Positions 1 through 5,043 of a DNA stretch of 6,676 bases are shown piece by piece. Each line of letters begins with the position of its first letter. Within the stretch, counting starts at the first letter, position 1. The notes below the pieces were generated by a model that made no database searches, was not told the DNA's origin, and saw only the letters and a program-made list of their open reading frames with translations. A program made the translations under genes and the position numbers. The stretch is taken from the NCBI GenBank assembly GCA_964448285.1, contig CAYUWG010000130.1:1-6676 (forward strand), written 5' to 3'. The stretch comes from CAYUWG01 sp964448285 (lineage in GTDB: Bacteria; Bacteroidota; Ignavibacteria; SZUA-365).

Positions 1-37
1 TGATTTACAAAGCATAACTATTATCCTATAAAGGACT

Positions 38-1279
38 TTGCTTGACTTCAAGAAACCGGGTGGAGAGATTCCCGATGCGTTCGCGGTTCTCGATCCGCTG
101 AAGCAATGCGATCGCTATCCGTTCAAATACCTTTCGGGTGCCGGTGTTGGCTTCAAACTCATACAGGGAGTAGCGGAGTATTACAATCTTGAGAATGTCC
201 CTTACGAGTATCTCGATTTCGTAGCCATCGCAGCAGCGGCCGATATCGTTCCGATGACGGGAGAGAACCGTGTCCTCGTTCACTATGGATTGAAGATCAT
301 TAACGAGAGCCCGCGTCCCGGTATCAAGGCGCTGATGGATACCTCCGGCTTGACGATAGGCGATCTCACTGCGCAGCAAATCGTTTTTATAATGGCGCCC
401 CGCATCAACGCCGTTGGCCGCCTCGGCGATGCAACACGCGCGGTCGATCTTCTCGTCTCAGAGGACATCGAATCTGCGCGCAGTTTCGCGATCGTTTTAG
501 AGGAAGAAAACCGAAACAGGAGAGTGATCGATGAAGACACCTATTTCCGGGCACAGGAAGTCGCGGAGAAATTCCTCGAACGCGATGGAGCGCTGCCCTT
601 TGTGCTGCACGATGAATCATGGCATCCTGGAGTGATCGGTATCGTTGCGTCACGGTTAGTAGAGAAGTATCATCGTCCGACTGTTCTTATGACGACGGTT
701 GATGGTGTGGCGAAAGGCTCCGCCCGAAGTATTCCGAATTTCAATATCTATGAAGCGCTGAAGCGATGCGAGCATCTGCTTCTTCAATTCGGAGGGCATA
801 AGTATGCAGCAGGCCTTGCGATGAATAGCGACAAGATCGAAGAATTTCGAGAAGCGTTCTGGAAGGTATCAGGCGAGATGTTGAACGAAGACATGCTCAT
901 CCATGAAATAACGGCGGATGCGAATCTCGAACTTCAGGAAATCACGCCGCGCTTCTTCAGAATCCTCAAGCAGTTCGCGCCATTCGGTCCGCACAACATG
1001 AGACCGGTCTTTCATGCAAAGAACGTGGAAGTCTGCAGTGAGCCGCGAATCGTGGGGAAGGATCATCTCAAGCTCAAGGTGCGGCAGAACGGTGTCTTGT
1101 TCGACGCGATCGGTTTCAATCTCGGATCGAAACTTGCGGATTGCATTGGAAAGAACATCCGCATCGATATGATGTTTACGATCGAGGAAAATCATTGGAA
1201 CGGAAACGTCTTTCCTCAACTCAAGATCAAAGATTTGAAATCTTCTGGCGAAGAAGTCGTCAGTGAGATCCAAGTATAA
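38..1279 (+). CDS. recJ: Single-stranded-DNA-specific exonuclease RecJ, 5'-truncated (C-terminal ~413 residues)
   Basis: RecJ degrades single-stranded DNA 5' to 3' in recombinational and mismatch repair. Numbering from base 38, visible parts are the end of the DHH domain (YPFKYLSGAGVGFK at 27-40; ADIVPM at 68-73, whose Asp matches a family metal ligand), RINAVGRLGDA at 122-132, the DHHA1 domain with HPGVIGIVASRL (196-207), GSARS (227-231) and GGHKYAAG (252-259), then a C-terminal OB-like region. Family members are about 570 residues, so roughly 160 N-terminal residues are missing, including the catalytic DHH triplet expected just before PGGEIPD. An in-frame TAA lies at 29-31 and the first ~50 bases are AT-rich and unlike recJ. 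The TTG at 38 is only the first possible codon after that stop; AAAGGA at 30-35 sits just 2 bases from it, so I do not believe it is a real start. This is either a broken gene or an assembly edge. Identity is certain; intactness is doubtful. Confidence 0.9.
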   Translation: MLDFKKPGGEIPDAFAVLDPLKQCDRYPFKYLSGAGVGFKLIQGVAEYYNLENVPYEYLDFVAIAAAADIVPMTGENRVLVHYGLKIINESPRPGIKALMDTSGLTIGDLTAQQIVFIMAPRINAVGRLGDATRAVDLLVSEDIESARSFAIVLEEENRNRRVIDEDTYFRAQEVAEKFLERDGALPFVLHDESWHPGVIGIVASRLVEKYHRPTVLMTTVDGVAKGSARSIPNFNIYEALKRCEHLLLQFGGHKYAAGLAMNSDKIEEFREAFWKVSGEMLNEDMLIHEITADANLELQEITPRFFRILKQFAPFGPHNMRPVFHAKNVEVCSEPRIVGKDHLKLKVRQNGVLFDAIGFNLGSKLADCIGKNIRIDMMFTIEENHWNGNVFPQLKIKDLKSSGEEVVSEIQV

Positions 1280-1289
1280 AGGCAAACCC

Positions 1290-1325
1290 ATGAACACAAT
1301 ATCCAGCGAAAATTTCAGGAGGTAA
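1290..1325 (+). other. Possible 11-codon leader ORF overlapping the yebC ribosome binding site
   Basis: Between recJ and yebC an ATG at 1290 opens an 11-residue frame (MNTISSENFRR) ending in TAA at 1323-1325. An AAAGG at 1278-1282 lies 7 bases upstream, a reasonable ribosome binding site. Its last two sense codons, AGG AGG, are themselves the core of the yebC Shine-Dalgarno sequence. Translation of this frame would place a ribosome over the yebC initiation site, giving coupling or competition. It may equally be chance, since any AGGAGGTAA in this frame reads Arg-Arg-stop. Confidence 0.25.
1317..1323 (+). promoter_or_regulatory. Strong ribosome binding site of yebC
   Basis: AGGAGGT is a near-perfect Shine-Dalgarno sequence 6 bases before the ATG at 1330. 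It is the strongest such site in the repair cluster; ruvC and ruvA downstream have none of comparable quality. This suggests that yebC is the main ribosome entry point and that ruvC and ruvA depend on coupling. Confidence 0.85.
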
Positions 1326-1329
1326 GACA

Positions 1330-2073
1330 ATGTCTGGACACTCGAAATGGGCGACAATCAAGCGAGCCAAGGGCGCAAAGGATGCTGCCCGCGGGAAGCT
1401 CTTCAGTCGTTTGATAAAAGAAATAACCATAGCCGCGCGTGCAGGCGGCGGCGATCCCGATGGGAATCCAAGGCTCCGCCTCGCAATCGATAAAGCGAAA
1501 GGCTCGAACATGCCTGCCGACAACATCAAGCGTGCGATACAGCGAGGGACGGGTGAGATAGAAGGAATGGCATACGAGGAGCTGATGTACGAAGGGTATG
1601 GACCGGGTGGAGTTGCAGTTCTTCTTGAAGCGATCACCGATAACAAGAACAGAACGGTCGCAGAAATCCGGCACATCTTTTCGAAGAACAATGGCAACCT
1701 CGCGGAGAATGGAAGTGTCTCGTGGAAATTCTCCCGCAAAGGCGTCATCACGGTGCCGAAGAACTACTCCGAAGATGACTTGATGATGATCGCTCTCGAG
1801 GTTGGTGCTGAAGATATGACTACGGAGGAGGATGCGTTCGAAATCACAACGGCAATCGGTGACTTGGAAACCGTACGCGCGGCACTCATCGCGAAGAACA
1901 TTGAAATATCGGATTCAGGGCCTCAGATGGTTCCGCAAAACACGATGAAGGTCGAAGGCAAGGACGCGGAAAACGTTCTCAAGCTCATCGAAGCGTTGGA
2001 GGAACACGACGACGTACAAAATGTCTATGCCGATTTCGATATCGACGAATCGGTTATGCAATCAATCGGTTAG
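1330..2073 (+). CDS. yebC: YebC/PmpR (TACO1) family protein
   Basis: The 247-residue protein has the normal family length and opens with the hallmark MSGHSKWATIKRAKGAKDA. The N-terminal helical domain runs to about residue 75. The middle domain carries YEGYGPGGVAVLLEAITDN (87-105), NRTVAEIRHIFSKN (107-120) and NGSVSWKF (127-134), and an acidic C-terminal domain follows. Family members were long annotated as transcriptional regulators. More recent work on bacterial YebC and mitochondrial TACO1 points to a ribosome-associated role in relieving stalling at proline-rich stretches; which role applies here cannot be read from the sequence. The start is fixed by AGGAGGT at 1317-1323. It lies 50 bases after recJ and 2 bases before ruvC, and yebC beside ruvC is a common arrangement in bacteria. 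Confidence 0.96.
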   Translation: MSGHSKWATIKRAKGAKDAARGKLFSRLIKEITIAARAGGGDPDGNPRLRLAIDKAKGSNMPADNIKRAIQRGTGEIEGMAYEELMYEGYGPGGVAVLLEAITDNKNRTVAEIRHIFSKNNGNLAENGSVSWKFSRKGVITVPKNYSEDDLMMIALEVGAEDMTTEEDAFEITTAIGDLETVRAALIAKNIEISDSGPQMVPQNTMKVEGKDAENVLKLIEALEEHDDVQNVYADFDIDESVMQSIG

Positions 2074-2075
2074 CG

Positions 2076-2612
2076 GTGCGCATTTTAGGCGTTGATCCCG
2101 GATCGGTTGTTACTGGTTATGGCATCATTGAATGTCGCGGCGGAACAATGATCCGGCTGCATTCCGGTACGCTGGATATGCGGTCCACAACTCCGATGGC
2201 TGATCGGCTTCGTTTCATCTGCGAAGGGCTCGTTGCATTGATCGATAAATATCACCCACATGTCTTTTGCCTTGAGACGGCATTTTATGGGAAGAACATC
2301 CAATCCACGATGAAGCTCGGTCAGGTGCGTGGCGTAGCGCTTCTCGTTGCTTCGCAAAAGGAACTTGAGATTGCCGAGTACTCACCGCGTGAAATCAAAC
2401 GATCCGTAACGGGTAACGGTGGAGCGGCCAAACAGCAGGTCGAATTCATGGTGAAGACGTTGCTCAATATCCACGAGGATTTTCGTCGGTCTGATGAGGC
2501 TGATGGCTTAGCACTCGCAATCTGTCACGCACTTCAGACGATAACGCCGCAGCGAAAATCTTCTTCGTGGAAAGATTTCATCAAGAACAATACTGACCGG
2601 GTGAAGCAATGA
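2076..2612 (+). CDS. ruvC: Crossover junction endodeoxyribonuclease RuvC
   Basis: RuvC is the dimeric resolvase that cuts Holliday junctions symmetrically, acting with RuvAB in the cytoplasm. The protein has 178 residues, a normal length. The four acidic residues of its RNase H-like active site are visible: Asp7 in GVDPGS, Glu67 in CLETAF, and Asp140 and Asp143 in SDEADGLALA. The family stretch KLGQVRGVALL (80-90) and the YSPREIK and TGNGGAAKQQV segments (102-108, 112-122) are also intact, so an active enzyme is expected. The start is a GTG only 2 bases after the yebC stop, chosen because MRILGVDPGS is the canonical N-terminus. No Shine-Dalgarno is evident, so translation is probably coupled to yebC. 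The 3' end overlaps ruvA through ATGA. Confidence 0.97.
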   Translation: MRILGVDPGSVVTGYGIIECRGGTMIRLHSGTLDMRSTTPMADRLRFICEGLVALIDKYHPHVFCLETAFYGKNIQSTMKLGQVRGVALLVASQKELEIAEYSPREIKRSVTGNGGAAKQQVEFMVKTLLNIHEDFRRSDEADGLALAICHALQTITPQRKSSSWKDFIKNNTDRVKQ

Positions 2613-3208
2613 TAGATTTTCTGATCGGAACACTTGCTCAGAAAGCGCCGATGTCAGCATCGGTTGATGTCGGAGGTGTCGGGTATCTCGTTGCGATTTC
2701 CCTGCAGACCTATGACCGGCTTCCACCCGTTGGTGATAGGGTACACTTGCTGACGCATATGCACGTGCGAGAGGACGCAATTCAACTCTTTGGATTTCTC
2801 GATGAGTCTGAGCGGACGATGTTTCGTCTGCTTCAGAGCGTAAGCGGCATCGGTGCGAAGTTAGCATTGACGATTCTCTCCGGTACAGGCGTGGAGGATT
2901 TGAGAGTGAATGTCGCAACGGGGAATATCGGTGCGCTGACCGCAATTCCCGGAATAGGGAAAAAAACGGCAGAAAGAATCATCGTTGAACTGCGCGACAG
3001 GATATCCAAGACCACCGATTCCGGTTCTATGAGCGTACTGACATCAAAGCAAAGGGTCTCGACTGAAGCTGTCATGGCTCTGCTTTCTCTGGGATATTCG
3101 CGACAAATTGCCGAGAAAGCGGTTTCAGATATTCTAAAGCAAGCAGAGTTGAGCGATTCCTCGGTAAGCGAGATCGTTCGGGCTGCGCTGAGGGCGGTTT
3201 CACGCTAA
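2609..3208 (+). CDS. ruvA: Holliday junction branch migration protein RuvA
   Basis: RuvA forms a tetramer that holds the Holliday junction in a square-planar form and recruits the RuvB motor. The 199-residue length is typical. Domain I is an OB fold at about 1-63, starting MIDFLIGTLAQK and including VGGVGYLV (21-28) and REDAIQLFGF (54-63). Domain II has two helix-hairpin-helix motifs, LLQSVSGIGAKLALTIL (74-90) and ALTAIPGIGKKTAERIIVEL (109-128). A variable linker at about 131-150 leads to a small domain III with ALLSLGYS (157-164), which contacts RuvB in known family members. The ATG overlaps the ruvC stop (ATGA), a standard coupling arrangement. ruvB does not follow, so the helicase subunit must be encoded elsewhere. 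Confidence 0.97.
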   Translation: MIDFLIGTLAQKAPMSASVDVGGVGYLVAISLQTYDRLPPVGDRVHLLTHMHVREDAIQLFGFLDESERTMFRLLQSVSGIGAKLALTILSGTGVEDLRVNVATGNIGALTAIPGIGKKTAERIIVELRDRISKTTDSGSMSVLTSKQRVSTEAVMALLSLGYSRQIAEKAVSDILKQAELSDSSVSEIVRAALRAVSR

Positions 3209-3250
3209 AACATGACTTAAAACAAAGGAATTATTTTTTTTACCTAAAGT

Positions 3251-3282
3251 CTTGCTTTAAGTGATCGGGCTGATTATATTTG
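3251..3282 (+). promoter_or_regulatory. Candidate promoter for the thioredoxin-like gene
   Basis: CTTG (3251-3254), 20 bases, then TATATTTG (3275-3282) fits the Bacteroidota primary-sigma consensus TTTG / about 20 / TAnnTTTG with a perfect -7 element. The same bases also read as a sigma70-type pair, TTGCTT (3252-3257), 17 bases, TATATT (3275-3280). Transcription would begin near 3288, leaving a leader of about 115 bases before the GTG at 3403. It was found by eye and has no experimental support. Confidence 0.45.
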
Positions 3283-3306
3283 GGCTGCATTCACTGTTTC
3301 CTTAAG

Positions 3307-3356
3307 AGCCAACTGCTGCTACCTCCCTCCTCTGCAACAGTTGGCTTCTTTATTTT
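3307..3356 (+). terminator. Rho-independent terminator-like hairpin
   Basis: AGCCAACTG (3307-3315) pairs perfectly with CAGTTGGCT (3338-3346). After one C/A mismatch the stem continues with TGC (3317-3319) against GCA (3334-3336), leaving a pyrimidine-rich 14-base loop at 3320-3333. TTCTTTATTTT (3346-3356) follows as an imperfect U tract. It is well placed to end the ruvC-ruvA transcript. It also lies downstream of the candidate promoter at 3251-3282, so it could act as an attenuator in the leader of the next gene. Confidence 0.6.
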
Positions 3357-3402
3357 CCAAAGAAAAACCGATTCGCAAATGCTGTTTTGAAAGGATTCAC
3401 AC

Positions 3403-3933
3403 GTGTTAAATGAAATGATGAAATCCGGCTTCTGTTTAGTGACGCTTGCTCTGTTCACGGCATTCCTGCATCCGCAACCAGTCGATGCGCAAGAACTCGT
3501 TTCAAAGGACCCTCCACTCATCGCAATCCAAGCATCTGATTTGGATAGCCTGATTCAACTCCACAAAGGAGATGTCGTCGTCTTGAACTTCTGGGCATCA
3601 TGGTGCAAACCGTGCAAAGAGGAATTTCCAGACCTTCTGAAACTCCGGACCGAATACAAGGAGCGTGGACTCGACCTCGTCCTCATCTCAATGGACGTTG
3701 AAGAAGTGATGGAGAAAGGTGTCATCCGATTCCTTAAGAACATGAGGGTTTCCTTCGAGTCGTACATCAAATTCCCCGGCAAAGACGGGGACTTCATTGA
3801 CGCTGTTGATTCTGAATGGACCGGTGCGATACCGTTTACAGTAGTTTTCGATCGTAATGGAGTGAAAAGAAAAACTATGCTCGGCAAGCAGAGTTTTGAA
3901 GTGTTTCAGGAAACCGTCGTCCCGCTGCTATAG
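3403..3933 (+). CDS. Exported thioredoxin-fold protein, TlpA/ResA-like
   Basis: This 176-residue protein is predicted to be a thiol-disulfide oxidoreductase outside the cytoplasm. It has a Sec-type signal peptide: a short n-region with Lys7, a hydrophobic core at about 10-22, and a likely cleavage after VDA (27-29). The thioredoxin domain follows, with VVVLNFWASWCKPCKEEFPD (58-77), in which Cys68 and Cys71 form the CxxC active site. The cis-proline is Pro144 in GAIPFTVVFD. Proteins of this class reduce disulfides in cytochrome c maturation or other envelope proteins; the actual partner here cannot be told. The GTG start is chosen because AAAGGA (3390-3395) lies 7 bases upstream, whereas the in-frame ATGs at 3415 and 3418 are too far away and would shorten the signal n-region. 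It appears monocistronic, with the convergent P-II gene overlapping its stop codon. Fold and export are well supported; the subfamily is less certain. Confidence 0.88.
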   Translation: MLNEMMKSGFCLVTLALFTAFLHPQPVDAQELVSKDPPLIAIQASDLDSLIQLHKGDVVVLNFWASWCKPCKEEFPDLLKLRTEYKERGLDLVLISMDVEEVMEKGVIRFLKNMRVSFESYIKFPGKDGDFIDAVDSEWTGAIPFTVVFDRNGVKRKTMLGKQSFEVFQETVVPLL

Positions 3934-4266
3934 TGAATCGTCGCCTGATTCCTCCGTCCGTATGCGCACTGCTTCCTCGACGGGAATCACGAAGATCTTT
4001 CCATCGCCAACCTGGCCAGTCCGTGCCAAACGGATGATCGTATCGATCACAGGTTCGACCATGTGATCGGTGACAACGATTTCAAGCTTCAGCTTTGGGA
4101 GCGTGTCGATCTGGTATTCTGCGCCACGATAGAGTTCCGTGTGTCCTTTTTGTCTGCCGAAGCCCTTGACTTCCGAAATGGTCAATCCACGAATGCCAAT
4201 CTCCTGAAGTCCGTCTCGGACGTCGTCGAGTTTAAAGGGTCTGATAATGGCTTCAATCTTTTTCAT
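3928..4266 (-). CDS. glnB: Nitrogen regulatory protein P-II
   Basis: P-II proteins are trimeric cytoplasmic sensors of 2-oxoglutarate, ATP and ADP that control glutamine synthetase, ammonium transporters and other targets. From MKKIEAIIRPFKLDDV the protein has exactly the canonical 112 residues. The T-loop motif YRGAEY (46-51) includes Tyr51, the uridylylation site in proteobacteria. The C-terminal signature TGQVGDGKIFVIPV (83-96) carries the nucleotide-binding loop. The frame is open upstream to an ATG at 4371, with another ATG at 4302, but those would add 35 or 12 residues before the conserved N-terminus. I therefore choose the ATG at 4264-4266, although it lacks a clear Shine-Dalgarno. GlnB and GlnK cannot be separated by sequence here, and no amtB or glnA is adjacent. 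Its stop is embedded in the stop of the thioredoxin-like gene. Confidence 0.93.
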   Translation of the reverse strand: MKKIEAIIRPFKLDDVRDGLQEIGIRGLTISEVKGFGRQKGHTELYRGAEYQIDTLPKLKLEIVVTDHMVEPVIDTIIRLARTGQVGDGKIFVIPVEEAVRIRTEESGDDSL

Positions 4267-4295
4267 ATATTCAAACGGGTCTGAAGAGACCTGCC

Positions 4296-4327
4296 AGAAC
4301 ATACCTTTCGAAGCCAGAAAAAACAAT
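4296..4327 (-). promoter_or_regulatory. Weak candidate promoter for the P-II gene
   Basis: On the minus strand ATTG (4327-4324), 20 bases, then TATGTTCT (4303-4296) resembles TTTG / 20 / TAnnTTTG, with the last two bases of the -7 element mismatched. Transcription would begin near 4290, downstream of the longer alternative starts at 4371 and 4302, which agrees with translation from 4266. The match is modest and was found after the fact. Confidence 0.22.
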
Positions 4328-4363
4328 CCTCCTTCATCAGCATACCCGTCAAGCGGATATCGC

Positions 4364-4368
4364 AGGAG
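4364..4368 (+). promoter_or_regulatory. Ribosome binding site of the DUF4389-like gene
   Basis: AGGAG lies 9 bases before the ATG at 4378. A second ATG at 4371 is only 2 bases from this site and opens a different, short frame, so 4378 is the better start. Confidence 0.6.
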
Positions 4369-4377
4369 CAATGATCC

Positions 4378-4995
4378 ATGTACCCGGTGATACTACATAT
4401 TCCACGTCCAGAAAGAACTTCCCGCCTCTATGCATTCTTTCGCTGGTTCCTTGCTCTTCCGCATATCCTGTTTCTTTTACCCTACTCGATATTTATCGCG
4501 TTCGTCCAGTTCCTCACATTTTGGGGCATCATCTTTACCGGAAATCATCCGCGCGTTTTTAGGGAGCCTAACGAGCGTTTCTTCCGATACTCTTCGCTTA
4601 TCTCCGCTTATCTTATGTTCCTGTCGGATGAATATCCACCGTTCAGCGGTGATCCCAGCCGTCTGTATCCAGTACGTATCGAGGTGTCATTCCCAGAAAA
4701 AATGTCACCGTTGGAAGTCTTCTTTCGCTTTCTTTTGATTCTTCCCGTCGGTGTGTTTGGCGTTTTCTATGCCGCTATGATTCAAATCATATTATTCATC
4801 ACGTTCTGGGTGATTCTTTTGACGGGAAGAATTTCTGACGGCTTGTGGAATCTTCTCAAACACTACTTCATCTTCGCTACACGGGTTAATGCCTACGCTT
4901 ATTTTCTCACCGACGAATACCCGCCGTTTCATGGACGACAACCTCTTGCAGCCGAAATACCTTTGGGCTTTCGCGAAGGAAATCAGTTTGGTTAA
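4378..4995 (+). CDS. DUF4389-like integral membrane protein with an internal duplication
   Basis: The 205-residue protein has no known biochemical function. I recognise it as resembling the DUF4389 family from its YPV...FFRW/F...TFW...TG...DEYPPF pattern. It consists of two repeats of equal length, residues 2-89 and 97-184, which align without gaps and share about 34 of 88 residues by my hand count. Both begin YPV, contain FFR, TFW and TG, and end in DEYPPF. Each repeat has a hydrophobic stretch of nearly 40 residues (about 17-55 and 112-150), probably a helical hairpin of two membrane segments, then an amphipathic segment. There is no signal peptide, and the tail (185-205) is polar. It is divergent from the P-II gene and 48 bases upstream of nuoA on the same strand. 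A link to either is unproven; the family assignment is from memory of motifs. Confidence 0.8.
   Translation: MYPVILHIPRPERTSRLYAFFRWFLALPHILFLLPYSIFIAFVQFLTFWGIIFTGNHPRVFREPNERFFRYSSLISAYLMFLSDEYPPFSGDPSRLYPVRIEVSFPEKMSPLEVFFRFLLILPVGVFGVFYAAMIQIILFITFWVILLTGRISDGLWNLLKHYFIFATRVNAYAYFLTDEYPPFHGRQPLAAEIPLGFREGNQFG
4381..4644 (+). repeat. First copy of the 88-residue intragenic repeat
   Basis: This stretch encodes residues 2-89 of the DUF4389-like protein, from YPV to DEYPPF. It aligns without gaps to residues 97-184 at a constant offset of 95 residues. The similarity is clear in protein but not obvious in DNA, so the duplication is old. Confidence 0.8.
4666..4929 (+). repeat. Second copy of the 88-residue intragenic repeat
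   Basis: This stretch encodes residues 97-184 of the DUF4389-like protein. Conserved landmarks shared with the first copy are YPV, PE, FFR, LP, TFW, TG, AY, FL and DEYPPF. A 7-residue linker (residues 90-96) separates the copies. Confidence 0.8.
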
Positions 4996-5018
4996 TCGTC
5001 GAGTCGAAAATAACTTCG
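4987..5018 (+). promoter_or_regulatory. Candidate promoter of the nuo operon
   Basis: TTTG (4987-4990), 20 bases, then TAACTTCG (5011-5018) matches the Bacteroidota-type consensus TTTG / about 20 / TAnnTTTG with one mismatch in the -7 element. It overlaps the last codons of the DUF4389-like gene. Transcription would begin near 5024, leaving a short leader that just includes the GAGGAG site of nuoA. If real, complex I can be transcribed independently of the upstream gene. Confidence 0.38.
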
Positions 5019-5031
5019 TGCCGATGCAAAC

Positions 5032-5037
5032 GAGGAG
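5032..5037 (+). promoter_or_regulatory. Ribosome binding site of nuoA
   Basis: GAGGAG lies 6 bases before the ATG at 5044. It is the best Shine-Dalgarno among the nuo genes in the window; nuoB, nuoC and nuoD show only weak or no sites. Confidence 0.75.
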
Positions 5038-5043
5038 CGCGAC

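Larger units (their letters stand above)
3209..3402. other. Intergenic region between ruvA and the thioredoxin-like gene
   Basis: These 194 bases hold no convincing gene. From left to right I see an AT-rich stretch with the inverted pair ACTTAAA (3215-3221) / TTTAAGT (3256-3262) flanking a run of eight T (3234-3241); a promoter-like pair at 3251-3282; a terminator-like hairpin at 3307-3356; and an AAAGGA ribosome binding site at 3390-3395. It is the longest gap between genes in the window. Confidence 0.7.

Noticed and set aside
38..40. TTG at 38 as a genuine recJ start
   Set aside because: It would yield a RecJ without its catalytic half, the AAAGGA is only 2 bases away, and the homology starts downstream at an abrupt composition change; it is just the first possible codon after a stop.
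1260..1751. 163-codon open frame on the minus strand over the recJ end and yebC
   Set aside because: It lies opposite well-supported genes, shows no recognisable domain, and its residues are what the complementary frame of yebC would give.
3234..3241. Run of eight T after ruvA as an intrinsic terminator
   Set aside because: No GC-rich stem immediately precedes it; the flanking ACTTAAA/TTTAAGT pair is AT-rich and too widely spaced. The hairpin at 3307-3356 is a better terminator.
4267..4371. Long form of P-II starting at ATG 4371 (147 residues)
   Set aside because: The canonical family N-terminus MKKIEAI begins at 4266 and gives exactly 112 residues; the extension has no family resemblance. 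It is kept only as a low-interest question.
4430..4738. 102-codon plus-strand open frame inside the DUF4389-like gene
   Set aside because: It is an alternative frame of a conserved, internally repeated membrane protein, Ser/Arg-rich and with no recognisable motif.
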